From: Streptomyces sp. CB02959
Lineage (GTDB): Bacteria > Actinomycetota > Actinomycetes > Streptomycetales > Streptomycetaceae
Length of the DNA: 64,000 nt
Reading direction: 5' to 3'
Assembly (NCBI RefSeq): GCF_002803155.1
Contig: NZ_NNBP01000003.1
Span: 372,001-436,000 of the forward strand
In this document: in pieces, positions 54,257 through 62,761 of the stretch
How positions within the stretch are numbered: the stretch's first letter is position 1
How the letters are laid out: every line of letters begins with the position of its first letter
Position numbers and translations under genes: made by a program
The notes under the pieces: generated by a model
Databases searched by the model: none
Told to the model about the DNA's origin: nothing
What the model saw: the letters and a program-made list of their open reading frames with translations, nothing else

Positions 54257-55549
54257 TCACCCCGCGGCGTTCTCCCCGATGCGGCGGTCGCGGCCCGCGC
54301 CCAGGCCCAGCAGGGCGAGGCCGGCGCAGACGGCGAGCAGCAGGACGAGCGGGACGGTCCAGCCGGCGGTGGCCTGGTGGACGGCGCCCAGCGCCAAGGG
54401 GCCGACGGCGGCGAGGAGGTAGCCGCCGGTCTGGGACATGCCGGAGAGCCGGGCGGCGGTGTGCGCGTCGCCGGACCGCAGCACCATCATCGTCAGGGCC
54501 AGGCCGAGGGCGCCGCCCTGGCCGACGCCGAGCACCGCCGCCCACAGCCACGCGCCGGCCACCGGCGCGATCAGCAGCCCCGTGACACCGCAGGCCATCA
54601 GGGCGGAGACCACCACACCCAGCAGCCGCTGGCGGCGCATCCGGCCGGCGAGCGTCGGGACCACGAACGAACCGGCCATCTGCAGCAGCGTGCTGAAGGC
54701 GAAGACCAGCCCCGCCTCGCTCTTGCCCATGCCGTGGTCGGTGAAGATCGTCGGCATCCAGGCGATGATCACGTACGCGATCAGCGACTGCGAACCCATG
54801 AAGAGCGTCACCTGCCACGCGAGCGGTGAGCGGGTCAGCTTCGGGCCCTGTCCGGTGGTGTGGGCGGGCCGTGCCGCGGCCTCGCCGTGGTGCGTGCCCC
54901 GGCGGGCGATCACGGCCTGCGGGAGCCAGACGAGGGCGGCGACGGCGGCGAGGAGCGCCCAGGAGACCAGGGAGCCCTGCCAGCTGCCGAGCGCGTTCTC
55001 CAAGGGGACGGCCGAGGCGGCCGAGACGGTCGCGCCGAGGATCATCGCGGTCGAGTAGAGCGCCGTCATGCCCGCCGCCCGCTCCGGGAAGTCCCGCTTG
55101 ATCAGGCCCGGCATCAGCACGTTGAGCAGGGCTATGGACCCGCCCACCACCGCACAGCCGGCGAACAGCGCGGCGACCGGCGGCGCGATGCGCAGCACGA
55201 TGCCGCCGCACAGCGCGACCAGCGCACCGCACAGTGCCGCCTCGGTGCCCCAACGGCGCGCCAGCCGCGGCGCGATGACCGATCCCAGGCCCATGAAGAC
55301 CAGCGGGATGGTGGTCACCAGGCTGCTGGTGGTGGCGGCCAGGTGGAAGTGGTGCGCCATCTCGTTGAGCAGTGGCGAGACCCCGGCGAGCGCCGCGCGC
55401 ATGTTCACCGCGGCGAGCACGATGCCGGTGAGGAGGAGGGCGGGGTGGGTCCGCAGCCGGCGTCGTGCGGTGGCCACCGGTGGGGCCGGGATCAGGTCTT
55501 CCTCGGCGTCGATGAGGTCGACCTGGGCAGTCGAGTCGGTCCCTGACAT
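54257..55549 (-). CDS. MFS transporter of the CynX/NimT type
   Basis: A 430-residue transporter with 12 predicted TM helices from about residue 38. LLLTGIVLAAVNMRAALAGVSPLLNEM is the CynX/NimT subgroup start (cyanate, 2-nitroimidazole and similar compounds). ATG 55549 gives MSGTDSTAQ; TTG 55567 is an alternative. No ribosome site is seen, so the message may be leaderless. The FadR/GntR gene 127 bp upstream on the same strand is its likely regulator. Confidence 0.85.
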   Translation of the reverse strand: MSGTDSTAQVDLIDAEEDLIPAPPVATARRRLRTHPALLLTGIVLAAVNMRAALAGVSPLLNEMAHHFHLAATTSSLVTTIPLVFMGLGSVIAPRLARRWGTEAALCGALVALCGGIVLRIAPPVAALFAGCAVVGGSIALLNVLMPGLIKRDFPERAAGMTALYSTAMILGATVSAASAVPLENALGSWQGSLVSWALLAAVAALVWLPQAVIARRGTHHGEAAARPAHTTGQGPKLTRSPLAWQVTLFMGSQSLIAYVIIAWMPTIFTDHGMGKSEAGLVFAFSTLLQMAGSFVVPTLAGRMRRQRLLGVVVSALMACGVTGLLIAPVAGAWLWAAVLGVGQGGALGLALTMMVLRSGDAHTAARLSGMSQTGGYLLAAVGPLALGAVHQATAGWTVPLVLLLAVCAGLALLGLGAGRDRRIGENAAG

Positions 55550-55586
55550 GCGTGCGTACCTGGCCAATCGTGCAACTCGTACTGGG

Positions 55587-55665
55587 GAGAGCAGGGGGAG
55601 AAGGGAGAGGTGGGAGAGACAAGGGGGATGTGGGAGGCGGGAGGCGGGAGGCGAAAGGAAGTCGC
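55587..55665. repeat. Purine-rich tract with GGGAGGC repeats
   Basis: About 80 bp of almost pure G/A on the plus strand, including three GGGAGGC copies near 55629-55650, in the gap between the FadR-type gene and the MFS gene. It could form triplex or G-rich structures. Confidence 0.6.
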
Positions 55666-55675
55666 AAGCCGGGCG

Positions 55676-56386
55676 TCATTCGCCGGCGAGGAGGGCCTCC
55701 ACGGCCCGTTTGGGCTTCTCCAGGAGTGCGCGGGTGGCGCGTTCGGCGGCGTCCGGGTCGCCGTGCGCGATGGCGTCCAGGACGGCGCGGTGATCGCCGT
55801 GCACGACCTTCGGCATCGCCTGGTCGTCGAGGGCGGTGACCAGCGCCTCCCGTACGGAGCTGCTGAACCAGCCGTAGGTCGCCGTCAGCGCGGTGTTGTG
55901 CGCGGCCTCCACGACGGCCTTGTGGAAGGCGATGTCGTGGTCGGCGTAGAGCTCCAGGCTGCCGGAGTGCGGTCGGCCCTCGGCGTCCTCCAGTTCGACC
56001 TGGGCATCCAGGGCCGCCCGCATCCGTTCCAGGTCGGCGGGTTCGTGGCGGAGCGCGGCCAGCCGTGCGGCCTCCGCCTCCAGGGCGATGCGCAGCTCCA
56101 GGACGTCCCGGATGCCGGCCCGCTGGATGCCGCGCATGATCTCGGCCGGGTCCGCGGTGGAGACGACGAAGGTGCCCTCGCCCTGGCGTGAGCGCAGCAT
56201 CCCGGCGTGTACGAGGACGCGTACCGCCTCGCGGACGGTGTTGCGGCCGACCTGGAGCTGTTCGGCGAGGGCGTGCTCGGTGGGGATGCGGGTGCCGACC
56301 TGCCACTCACCGGCGGCCAGTTGGGAGCGGAGGGCCTCGACGACGGTGTCGACGAGGGATTGCCGTCCTGCTGCCTTGAGTGCCAT
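55676..56386 (-). CDS. FadR-subfamily GntR transcriptional regulator
   Basis: A 236-residue protein. GntR winged HTH: LVDTVVEALRSQLAAGEW, RIPTEHALAEQLQVGRNTVREAVRVLVHAGML, RQGEGTFVV (~9-75). The FCD helical domain (DVLELRIALEAEAARLAA, HDIAFHKAVVEAAHN, DHRAVLDAIAHGD with metal-binding His) follows. It likely senses a small carboxylate. ATG 56386 is used; GTG 56416 is possible. TTGCATGAT upstream (56453-56461) recurs as TTGCACGAT before the MFS gene. Confidence 0.87.
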   Translation of the reverse strand: MALKAAGRQSLVDTVVEALRSQLAAGEWQVGTRIPTEHALAEQLQVGRNTVREAVRVLVHAGMLRSRQGEGTFVVSTADPAEIMRGIQRAGIRDVLELRIALEAEAARLAALRHEPADLERMRAALDAQVELEDAEGRPHSGSLELYADHDIAFHKAVVEAAHNTALTATYGWFSSSVREALVTALDDQAMPKVVHGDHRAVLDAIAHGDPDAAERATRALLEKPKRAVEALLAGE

Positions 56387-56748
56387 CGCCCTGATCCCGT
56401 ACCCGTCATCTCGCACGCTTGCCCGGTTGCCCAGTCATCCTACAACTGATTGTTGCATGATGCAGCTAGGTCCGGAAATGCAACCAGATGGAGCTAGCCG
56501 CAGCTAGATCCAGCCGCGGGGTGGTGCGGGGAAGCGATCCGCGCTGGACCCGGCACCCCCTCCCATGCTGGAGCCCCCGGTGGTGGAGTCGTGAGCGAGC
56601 ACCACCACCGGGGGCGTTCCCGGGCCCGGTCGACCCCGAGCACGGGGGCGGCGCGGGGCGGATCCGGGCCCGGGGGCCTGCGGGGCCCACGGGGCTGCCT
56701 GCCCGGAGACCGACAGCCGGACCTGCCGGAGACCGGCAGTCGGCCCCG
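56387..56748. other. Gap between the FadR-type and LysA-type genes
   Basis: No gene is supported. It holds a CAACTGATTGTTG palindrome-like element with TTGCATGAT (56442-56461), a TAGCTAGA-like A/T-rich patch and the lysA terminator at 56573-56615. Confidence 0.45.
56573..56615 (-). terminator. Terminator of the LysA-type gene
   Basis: GCCCCCGGTGGTGG (56573-56586) pairs perfectly over 14 bp with 56602-56615; the loop is 15 bases. It lies 134 bp beyond the stop of the leftward gene. No T-run. Confidence 0.75.
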
Positions 56749-58173
56749 TCAGAGACCGATGTCGCGTTCCTGGATGTCCGCCAGGGACTCCCGGCGGACC
56801 AGGAGCCGGGCGTGGCCCGAGGTGACCGCGACGACCGGGGGACGGCCGACGAGGTTGTAGCCGGAGGCCATGGACAGGTGGTACGCGCCGGCCACGGGGA
56901 CGGCGAGCAGGTCGCCGGGGCGGATGTCGCCGGGCAGGTGGACGTCGGAGGCGAGTATGTCGCCCGCCTCGCAGTGCCGGCCGACGACGGTCACCGGCTC
57001 GGTGGCGACCGCCGAGCGGCGCCCGACCAGCCGTGGCGCGTAGCGCACCCCGTACAGCGCGGGCCGCGGGTTGTCGCTCATCCCGCCGTCCACCGCGACG
57101 AAGGTGTGGGCGCCGGTGCGTTTGACGGAGAGCACCCGGTAGAGCACGACGCCCGACGGGCCGGCGATGGCGCGGCCCGGTTCGACGGCCAGCCGCGGCA
57201 CCGGGAGGCCGGCCGCCGCGCAGCTGCCGGCCAGTTCCGCGCGGATCTTGGCGGCGAGTCCGGCGATGTCGAGCGCGGGCTCGCCGGGCCGGTACGCGAC
57301 GCCGTGGCCGCCGCCCAGGTCCAGTTCGGGGAGGGTGACGCCGTGCTGCTCGTGGATCCGGGCCAGCAGGCCGACCAGGCGCCGCACGGCCGAGAGATAC
57401 GGCTTGACGGTGGTGATCTGGGAGCCCAAGTGGCAGTGCAGGCCGACGAGTTCGAGGCGCGGTTGGCCCAGGACGCGGGTGATCGCGTGCTGCGCGGAAC
57501 CGTCGGCGAGGGACAGTCCGAACTTCTGGTCGTCGGTGCCGGTGCGGATCTTGGCATGGCCGCCGGCGGCGATCCCCGGGACGACCCGGACCAGTACCTT
57601 CTGACGGCTGCCCGCCGGGACCGCGGCGGCCAGCCGGGCGATCTCGGAGGTGCTGTCGATGACGATCCGGCCGACGCCGAGCCGTAGCGCGGTCCGCAGG
57701 TCGGTCGGGCTCTTGGCGTTGCCGTGCAGCACGATCCGCTCCGGCGGGAAGCCGGTGGTGACGGCGAGTTCCAGTTCACCGGCGGAGCAGACGTCCAGCC
57801 CCAGGCCCTCCTCGGCGACCCAGTGCGCCATGGCGCGGCACAGGAACGCCTTGGCCGCGTAGTAGACGTCGGTGTCGGGGAAGGCGCGGAGGTAGGTGCG
57901 GCAGCGGCGGCGCACCTCGTCCTCGTCCAGGACGTAGGCGGGGGTGCCGAAGTGGTCGGCGACTTCGGTCAGCGGGACGCCGCCGATGGCGAGGTCGTCT
58001 TCGGGGAGCGGCACGGTGGACGCGGGCCAGATGGCGAGCCGCTCCGGGTCGTCGTGGTCCGCATCGTGGTCGCGGGCGGGCGGCGGGGCCGGGCGGGTGG
58101 CTGTCGGGTGCGGTGCGGGCGGCGTCGCGGGCTGCGGGGTCCGGGTGGTCCGGGGCAGGGTCGTGTGGCTCAT
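56749..58173 (-). CDS. lysA: Diaminopimelate decarboxylase-like PLP enzyme (LysA family)
   Basis: A 474-residue fold-type III decarboxylase. The first ~50 residues are a Pro/Thr/Asp-rich extension. VYYAAKAFLCRAMAHW holds the PLP Lys108; HCHLGSQI, ELDLGGGHGVAY, AVEPGRAIAG and VAVDGGMSDNPRPALYG are LysA blocks. It would make L-lysine from meso-DAP. Streptomycetes usually carry the main lysA beside thrC/hom, so this may be a second copy with another role. ATG 58173 is 17 bp after a repeat-tailed gene, likely one operon. Confidence 0.83.
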   Translation of the reverse strand: MSHTTLPRTTRTPQPATPPAPHPTATRPAPPPARDHDADHDDPERLAIWPASTVPLPEDDLAIGGVPLTEVADHFGTPAYVLDEDEVRRRCRTYLRAFPDTDVYYAAKAFLCRAMAHWVAEEGLGLDVCSAGELELAVTTGFPPERIVLHGNAKSPTDLRTALRLGVGRIVIDSTSEIARLAAAVPAGSRQKVLVRVVPGIAAGGHAKIRTGTDDQKFGLSLADGSAQHAITRVLGQPRLELVGLHCHLGSQITTVKPYLSAVRRLVGLLARIHEQHGVTLPELDLGGGHGVAYRPGEPALDIAGLAAKIRAELAGSCAAAGLPVPRLAVEPGRAIAGPSGVVLYRVLSVKRTGAHTFVAVDGGMSDNPRPALYGVRYAPRLVGRRSAVATEPVTVVGRHCEAGDILASDVHLPGDIRPGDLLAVPVAGAYHLSMASGYNLVGRPPVVAVTSGHARLLVRRESLADIQERDIGL

Positions 58174-58190
58174 GGTGGGGGTGCCCCTTC

Positions 58191-58634
58191 TCAAACGGCC
58201 CGTAGCCGGCTGCTCCGGGAAACCCGGGGGATTCCCGGGCCGAAGCGTGGTTCGCGCAGGACGTCGGGGGTGAAGCGCGGGTCCCGGGGAACGTCGCGGG
58301 CGAACCGCGGGTCACGGGCGGCGTCCGGGGTGAACCGGGGCGCACGGGCGGCGTCGGGGGTGAAGCGCGGATCGACGGTCACGGTGGTGGCGCCGATGGG
58401 TTCGGCCAGGGCGCGCAGCGCGGGCTCGGAGAGCCGCACCCAGGGCTGCCCGCCGCCGAGAACCTCGGCCAGCCGCTGCGGTGACGTGAAGCCGACGGCG
58501 GTGCGGCCGCCGAGCGGGGTGCGGAACAGGCGGGCGGTGAAGCCCGCGGGTCCCGGCCGGACGGGGACGAACAGAGGCCCGGCCGGGACACGATCAGCAG
58601 GCTCGGGGTCTTCCGCGTGGAGATGGTGGGACAC
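58191..58634 (-). CDS. SAV_915/SseB-like small protein with five C-terminal decapeptide repeats
   Basis: A 147-residue protein. Residues ~20-85 (PLFVPVRPGPAGFTARLFRT, RTAVGFTSPQRLAEVLG, WVRLSEPALRALAEPIG) resemble the SAV_915 family, an SseB-like domain. Residues 89-138 are five tandem copies of a ten-residue unit PRFTPDAARx. GTG 58634 follows GGAG by 8 nt. It precedes the LysA-type gene by 17 bp. Function unknown. Confidence 0.7.
   Translation of the reverse strand: MSHHLHAEDPEPADRVPAGPLFVPVRPGPAGFTARLFRTPLGGRTAVGFTSPQRLAEVLGGGQPWVRLSEPALRALAEPIGATTVTVDPRFTPDAARAPRFTPDAARDPRFARDVPRDPRFTPDVLREPRFGPGIPRVSRSSRLRAV
58221..58370. repeat. 30-bp coding minisatellite (five units)
   Basis: Five adjacent 30-bp units encode PRFTPDAARA, PRFTPDAARD, PRFARDVPRD, PRFTPDVLRE and PRFGPGIPRV. 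The in-frame period allows length variation between strains. Confidence 0.85.
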
Positions 58635-58897
58635 GGCGTTGCTCCTCGACGGGACGGCTGCCCCGGACCGGTGGACTACGCGTGCGCCGGGGCTCGGCAC
58701 AGACGCTATGCCCGGTGCAGGGGGCTCCTTGCCGCTCCATGACGCTTCGTTGACGGTTTGCGGACCGGACTTGACGCGATGCTGCCGCTGCTGGCCGAGG
58801 CTCGTCGCACAGTGGCGCGTTCCGATCGCGGAGCGGTTCCGGAGAGGCAACGGACCGTGACCCCGTCCCCTACGCCTCCCGTGGGGTTGCGGACGTC

Positions 58898-58925
58898 CTT
58901 GACCTTGACACTGTGGAAACCACTC
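58898..58925 (+). promoter_or_regulatory. MerR-type promoter/operator upstream of the MerR gene
   Basis: CTTGACCTTGACACTGTGG lies just upstream of the MerR gene and resembles promoters bound by this family (TTGACCTTGAC left half), with a poor right half. The gap 58635-58939 holds nothing else convincing. Confidence 0.4.
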
Positions 58926-58939
58926 CACTGGAAGGCGTC

Positions 58940-59857
58940 ATGTTCAGCATCGGAGATTTCGCCAGGTACGGCCGGGTCTCGGCCCGGATGCTGCGTCACT
59001 ACGACGCGATCGGGCTGCTGCGGCCGGCCCGTACCGACCCCGTCACCGGCTACCGCTTCTACGCGGCGGCCCAGCTCGCCCGGCTCAACCGCGTCATCGC
59101 GCTCAAGGACCTCGGATTCAGCCTCCAGCAGGTGGCGGCGATCCTGGACGAGCAGGTGGACGTGGCGGAGCTGCGCGGCATGCTGCGGCTGCGGCAGGCG
59201 GAGCTGGCGGCCGCGCGGGAAGCGGCCGAGGCGCGGCTGGGGCAGGTCGAGGCGCGACTCCGGACGATCGAGAGTGAGGGACACATGTCCGCCGACGACG
59301 TGGTGCTCAAGCGCACGGAACCGGTCCTGCTCGCGGAGCTCAGCGGTATCGCCGCCAGTTACGGCCCCGAGGACATCGGCCCGGTCATCACACCGCTCTA
59401 CGAGGAGCTGTTCCGCCGGCTGGCCGCCGCGGGGGTGACCCCGACCGGGCCCGGACTGGCGTACTACGAGGCCGCGCCGGAGGACGCCGGCCCGGAGGAC
59501 GGGGGCGCGGCGGACGCGGTCCTGGTGCACGCGGGGGTCGCGATCAGCCAGGAGGAGCTGGCGAAGGCCGTGCGCCGGAAGGGGGCGGGGGCTGGATCCG
59601 CCGCCTCCGCGTCCTTGGGCGCGCCGGCCGCCGGGCTCGGGTTCGACGCCGTCACGCTGCCGGGGCTCGACCTGGCCGCGACCGTCGTCCACCGCGGCCC
59701 GATGAGCCGGATCGTGCCGACCGCGCAGCACCTCGCGCACTGGATCGACGGCAACGGCTACCGCTCGGCCGGGTACGCCCGCGAGCTGTACCTGGAGTGC
59801 CCGGACGACAAGGAGGAGTGGGTCACCGAGATTCAGGAACCGGTCGTCCGGGCCTGA
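58940..59857 (+). CDS. MerR-family regulator with GyrI-like effector domain (BmrR type)
   Basis: A 305-residue protein. HTH: FSIGDFARYGRVSARMLRHYDAIGLLRPA, YRFYAAAQLARLNRVIALKDLGFSL (1-70). A coiled-coil linker (AELRGMLRLRQAELAAAREA...) is followed by a C-terminal ligand domain (VLKRTEPVLLAEL onward) like BmrR/GyrI, which binds hydrophobic cations. ATG 58940 follows GGAAGG by 4 nt. Its last 35 bp overlap the end of the convergent LysR gene. The target is unknown, and the gene is probably self-regulated. Confidence 0.87.
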   Translation: MFSIGDFARYGRVSARMLRHYDAIGLLRPARTDPVTGYRFYAAAQLARLNRVIALKDLGFSLQQVAAILDEQVDVAELRGMLRLRQAELAAAREAAEARLGQVEARLRTIESEGHMSADDVVLKRTEPVLLAELSGIAASYGPEDIGPVITPLYEELFRRLAAAGVTPTGPGLAYYEAAPEDAGPEDGGAADAVLVHAGVAISQEELAKAVRRKGAGAGSAASASLGAPAAGLGFDAVTLPGLDLAATVVHRGPMSRIVPTAQHLAHWIDGNGYRSAGYARELYLECPDDKEEWVTEIQEPVVRA

Positions 59858-60860
59858 GGCCGGGGCGGGGCCCGGGGACGGCGCCGGCGGCCGTGGCGGT
59901 GGCGGCGGCCGTGGCGGCCGGAGACCGGTGCCCGGCGGACGAAGTCCCGTCCAACAGGCACCGGTTCACCGTCTCGGCGAACTCCACCGCCGCCGGGCTG
60001 AGCGCCGCCCACTGCCGTACCGCCCACCCGGTCGTCAGCGGCGGCAGCGCCGGGATCGGCACCAGCCGCAGGCCCGGATGGCCGGCGGTGGCCCGGTGGC
60101 CGGGGAGGCGGGGGACGACGGCGGGGCCGACACCGAGCTCGGCGAGCAGCAGTGCGGTGTCCCAGTCGGCGACGCTGGTGGTGCTGGGCCCGGGGACCGC
60201 GGGATGCGGTGCCGGGGCGCCGTCCTGGTGGCCGAGGTGTCCGTCGAGGCGCATCCGGGACGTGGAGTTCTCCGGGAGCCGGATGAGGCGGAGGCCGGCC
60301 AGCTCGTCGGGTGTGAGGTGGTCGCGGTCGGCGAGCGGGTCCCCGGCGCGGACCGCGAGCACCCACGGCAGGCCCGTCACCGGATGCTGCTCGATGCCCC
60401 GTACGGGCGGGCCGATGGTGATCCAGGCGAGTTCGGAGTCGCCGTCCGCGACCGCCTCGAAGCAGCGGCGGCTGGAACTCTCGGTGTGGAACTCCAGGTT
60501 GACGTGCGGGTGCCGCTCCCGGAAGGCGACCACCGCGTCGGACATGAAGTGCCGGACGGTGGTCGCGCCGGTGGTGACCCGGACCGTTCCGCCGTCGCCC
60601 CGCCGCATGTCGGCCAGCCGGCGCAGGGCCAGGTCCAGTCCGCCCAGGCCGTCGGTGGCGGCGCGGTGCAGGATGCGGCCCGCGGGGGTCGGTGCCACCC
60701 CGCGCGGCCGGCGCTCCAACAGGCCGATGCCGGCCTCCCGTTCGAGGCGTTTGACGCGCTGGCTGACGGCGGACTGGGTGCAGCCGAGGTCGCGGGCGAC
60801 GGCGCTGAGGCTGCCCGCCTCGCAGACGGCCACGAAGGCGCGTAGATCGTCGAGGGTCAC
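59823..60860 (-). CDS. LysR-family transcriptional regulator
   Basis: A 345-residue protein. HTH LDDLRAFVAVCEAGSLSAVARDLGCTQSAVSQRVKRLE (1-40) and effector domain (~88-295, VRVTTGATTVRHFMSDAVVAF). A ~40-residue Ala/Thr/Pro-rich tail beyond the usual ~300-residue end overlaps the MerR gene by 35 bp. GTG 60860 is used. Expected partner genes are not next to it: the DHA2 pump upstream runs the same way and ends 193 bp before. Confidence 0.85.
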   Translation of the reverse strand: MTLDDLRAFVAVCEAGSLSAVARDLGCTQSAVSQRVKRLEREAGIGLLERRPRGVAPTPAGRILHRAATDGLGGLDLALRRLADMRRGDGGTVRVTTGATTVRHFMSDAVVAFRERHPHVNLEFHTESSSRRCFEAVADGDSELAWITIGPPVRGIEQHPVTGLPWVLAVRAGDPLADRDHLTPDELAGLRLIRLPENSTSRMRLDGHLGHQDGAPAPHPAVPGPSTTSVADWDTALLLAELGVGPAVVPRLPGHRATAGHPGLRLVPIPALPPLTTGWAVRQWAALSPAAVEFAETVNRCLLDGTSSAGHRSPAATAAATATAAGAVPGPRPGLRPGRPVPESR

Positions 60861-60978
60861 CCGGCCACGCTAGGGCCTGTCACCAACCCAAGCCAGAGCT
60901 AAGGAGTTTGAAAGGAAACCCGAGGATTGACTTGGATGTGCCGCCCCGGGACGATCGTCACAGGGCCCAGGGCGGCAA

Positions 60979-61044
60979 CCCGGAACCGTGGACGGCCGTA
61001 CGGTTCCGGGTGCCGACCCGCCCGTACGGCCGCGTCCGTACGGG
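60979..61044 (-). terminator. Tandem hairpins after the DHA2 pump gene
   Basis: CCCGGAACCGT (60979-60989) pairs with ACGGTTCCGGG (61000-61010), 11 bp perfect. CCCGTACG (61021-61028) pairs with CGTACGGG (61037-61044). Both lie just beyond the leftward pump gene. Confidence 0.7.
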
Positions 61045-61053
61045 CCGCCGGTG

Positions 61054-62616
61054 TCACGCCCCCGCCGGCGCCCCTGACCGCGGCCGGGTGTCGTCGTGCC
61101 CCGCGCCGGGCGCGGTCGCCGCCGCGCCCGCGGGCGGGCCGTCCGGCCGTCCGCCGTCCGTCCGCGGGCCGCGCCGGACCACCGCGAGGACCAGCAGACC
61201 GGTGGCGAGCGCCACCAGCCCGGAGAGCAGCGTGATGTCCCGCAGCCCGGAGAGGTAGCCCGCGGCGAGCGCGCCCCGGCCGCCGGCCGGGACCCCGGCG
61301 TCCCGCAGCGCGGTGCCGAACACCGTCCCCAGGACCGCGATCCCGAACGCGAACCCCAGCTGCCGGAAGGTGTTCACCGCCCCGCTCGCCATCCCGGCCC
61401 GCTGCGGCGGGGCCGCGCCGAGCGCCGCCGACACCAGCACCGGCATCGCCGCCCCGATACCGAGTCCGCTGACCGCCAGACCGGGCACCAGCGCCGGCCA
61501 GCCCGCCCCGGCGCCGAGCAGCGCGACGTGCAGCAGCCCGCCCGCGCCGATCAGCAACAGGCCGATGCCGAGCGGGAGCTGAGGTGCCAGCCGCTGGAGC
61601 GCCCGGCCGCCGAACACGCCCACCAGCAGGGACATCAGCGCCATCGGGGTCACCGCGAGGCCGGCCCGGATCGGGCTCAGCCCCAGGACGTTCTGCGTCC
61701 ACAGCCCCACGAACGTCAGGTACGGGAAGGCCGCCGCCTGCATCAGCAGCGCCGCCGCCATCAGCACCGCGAACGACGGGCGGCGCAGCAGCCGGAGGTC
61801 CAGCAGCGGTCCGGCGGTCCGCCGCTCGGCGACCACGAACACCAGCAGGGCGAGGACGGCGACGCCCAGTGCGGCCAGCGTCCCGGTCTCCGTCCAGCCG
61901 TGCTCGCCGCCGCGCATCAGCCCGTAGGTCAGCGCGCCCGCGCACACCGTGAAGGACCCGGCCCCCGGCCAGTCGATGCGGGCACCGCGGTCGCCGTAGG
62001 ACTCGCCCAGGTGCCGCAGGGTCAGCCAGATGGCGATCGCGGTCAGCGGCAGGTTGACCAGGAAGATCGCCCGCCAGTCGGTCCACTCGGTGAGCATCCC
62101 GCCCAGGACCGGGCCGACCGCGGCGGCCGCGCCGCTGGTGCCGCCCCAGACGCCGAACGCCACCCCGCGGTCCCGGCCCTGGTAGGCGGCCATCAGCAGC
62201 GGGGTGTTGGTGGCGAACATCGCCGCCGCGCCGATGCCCTGGACGACCCGGGCGGCGACCAGCAGCTCCGCGCCGGGGGCCAGTCCGCAGGCCAGCGAGG
62301 CGAGCGCGAAGAGCGCCAGCCCGCCTATGTAGAGGCGGCGCCGGCCGTAGAGGTCGGCGGCCGAGCCGGCCACCATCAGGAGCGCGGCCAGCGCCAGCGC
62401 GTAGCTGTCCATCACCCACTGCAGCGAGGCGAAGGAGGCGCCCAGGCCGTCGGCTATCCGGGGCAGCGCGGTGTTCACGATCGTCACGTCGACGAGCAGC
62501 ATGAAATTGCCGAGGGTGATGGCGACCAGGGGCCACCACTTCCCGGTGCGGCCGGTGCCCGGCCCGCTCCGGCCGCCGCCGCCCCCGTCGGGAGCGCTCC
62601 CGGGTGCGTACCGCAT
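61054..62616 (-). CDS. DHA2-family MFS drug efflux pump (EmrB/QacA type, 14 TM)
   Basis: A 520-residue transporter. ITLGNFMLLVDVTIVNTALPRI is the DHA2 motif with the TM1 Asp. WVMDSYALALAALLMVAGSAADLYGRRR is motif A, and VGPVLGGMLTEWTDWRAIFLVNLPL is motif C. About 14 TM helices. ATG 62616 is preferred because GGAGG lies about 9 nt upstream; ATG 62622 is too close. It is divergent from the double Lrp regulator, likely its controller. Confidence 0.88.
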   Translation of the reverse strand: MRYAPGSAPDGGGGGRSGPGTGRTGKWWPLVAITLGNFMLLVDVTIVNTALPRIADGLGASFASLQWVMDSYALALAALLMVAGSAADLYGRRRLYIGGLALFALASLACGLAPGAELLVAARVVQGIGAAAMFATNTPLLMAAYQGRDRGVAFGVWGGTSGAAAAVGPVLGGMLTEWTDWRAIFLVNLPLTAIAIWLTLRHLGESYGDRGARIDWPGAGSFTVCAGALTYGLMRGGEHGWTETGTLAALGVAVLALLVFVVAERRTAGPLLDLRLLRRPSFAVLMAAALLMQAAAFPYLTFVGLWTQNVLGLSPIRAGLAVTPMALMSLLVGVFGGRALQRLAPQLPLGIGLLLIGAGGLLHVALLGAGAGWPALVPGLAVSGLGIGAAMPVLVSAALGAAPPQRAGMASGAVNTFRQLGFAFGIAVLGTVFGTALRDAGVPAGGRGALAAGYLSGLRDITLLSGLVALATGLLVLAVVRRGPRTDGGRPDGPPAGAAATAPGAGHDDTRPRSGAPAGA

Positions 62617-62748
62617 GGTCATGTCCTCCGTTGGGTGGTGCGCTTGTGTGCGTGGCCGGGCAGGGTGCCCGGCCGAGGGCCCACTCTCCGATGCGCACCG
62701 CCCGTTCCCCCAGCCACGGCGCTCCCGGCGACGCAATTCGACACGGGT

Positions 62749-62761
62749 TAGCCTCCAACGG
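62749..62761 (+). promoter_or_regulatory. -10 element of a leaderless Lrp-type gene
   Basis: TAGCCT (62749-62754) ends 6 nt before the GTG start at 62761, and there is no ribosome site between. Confidence 0.5.
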
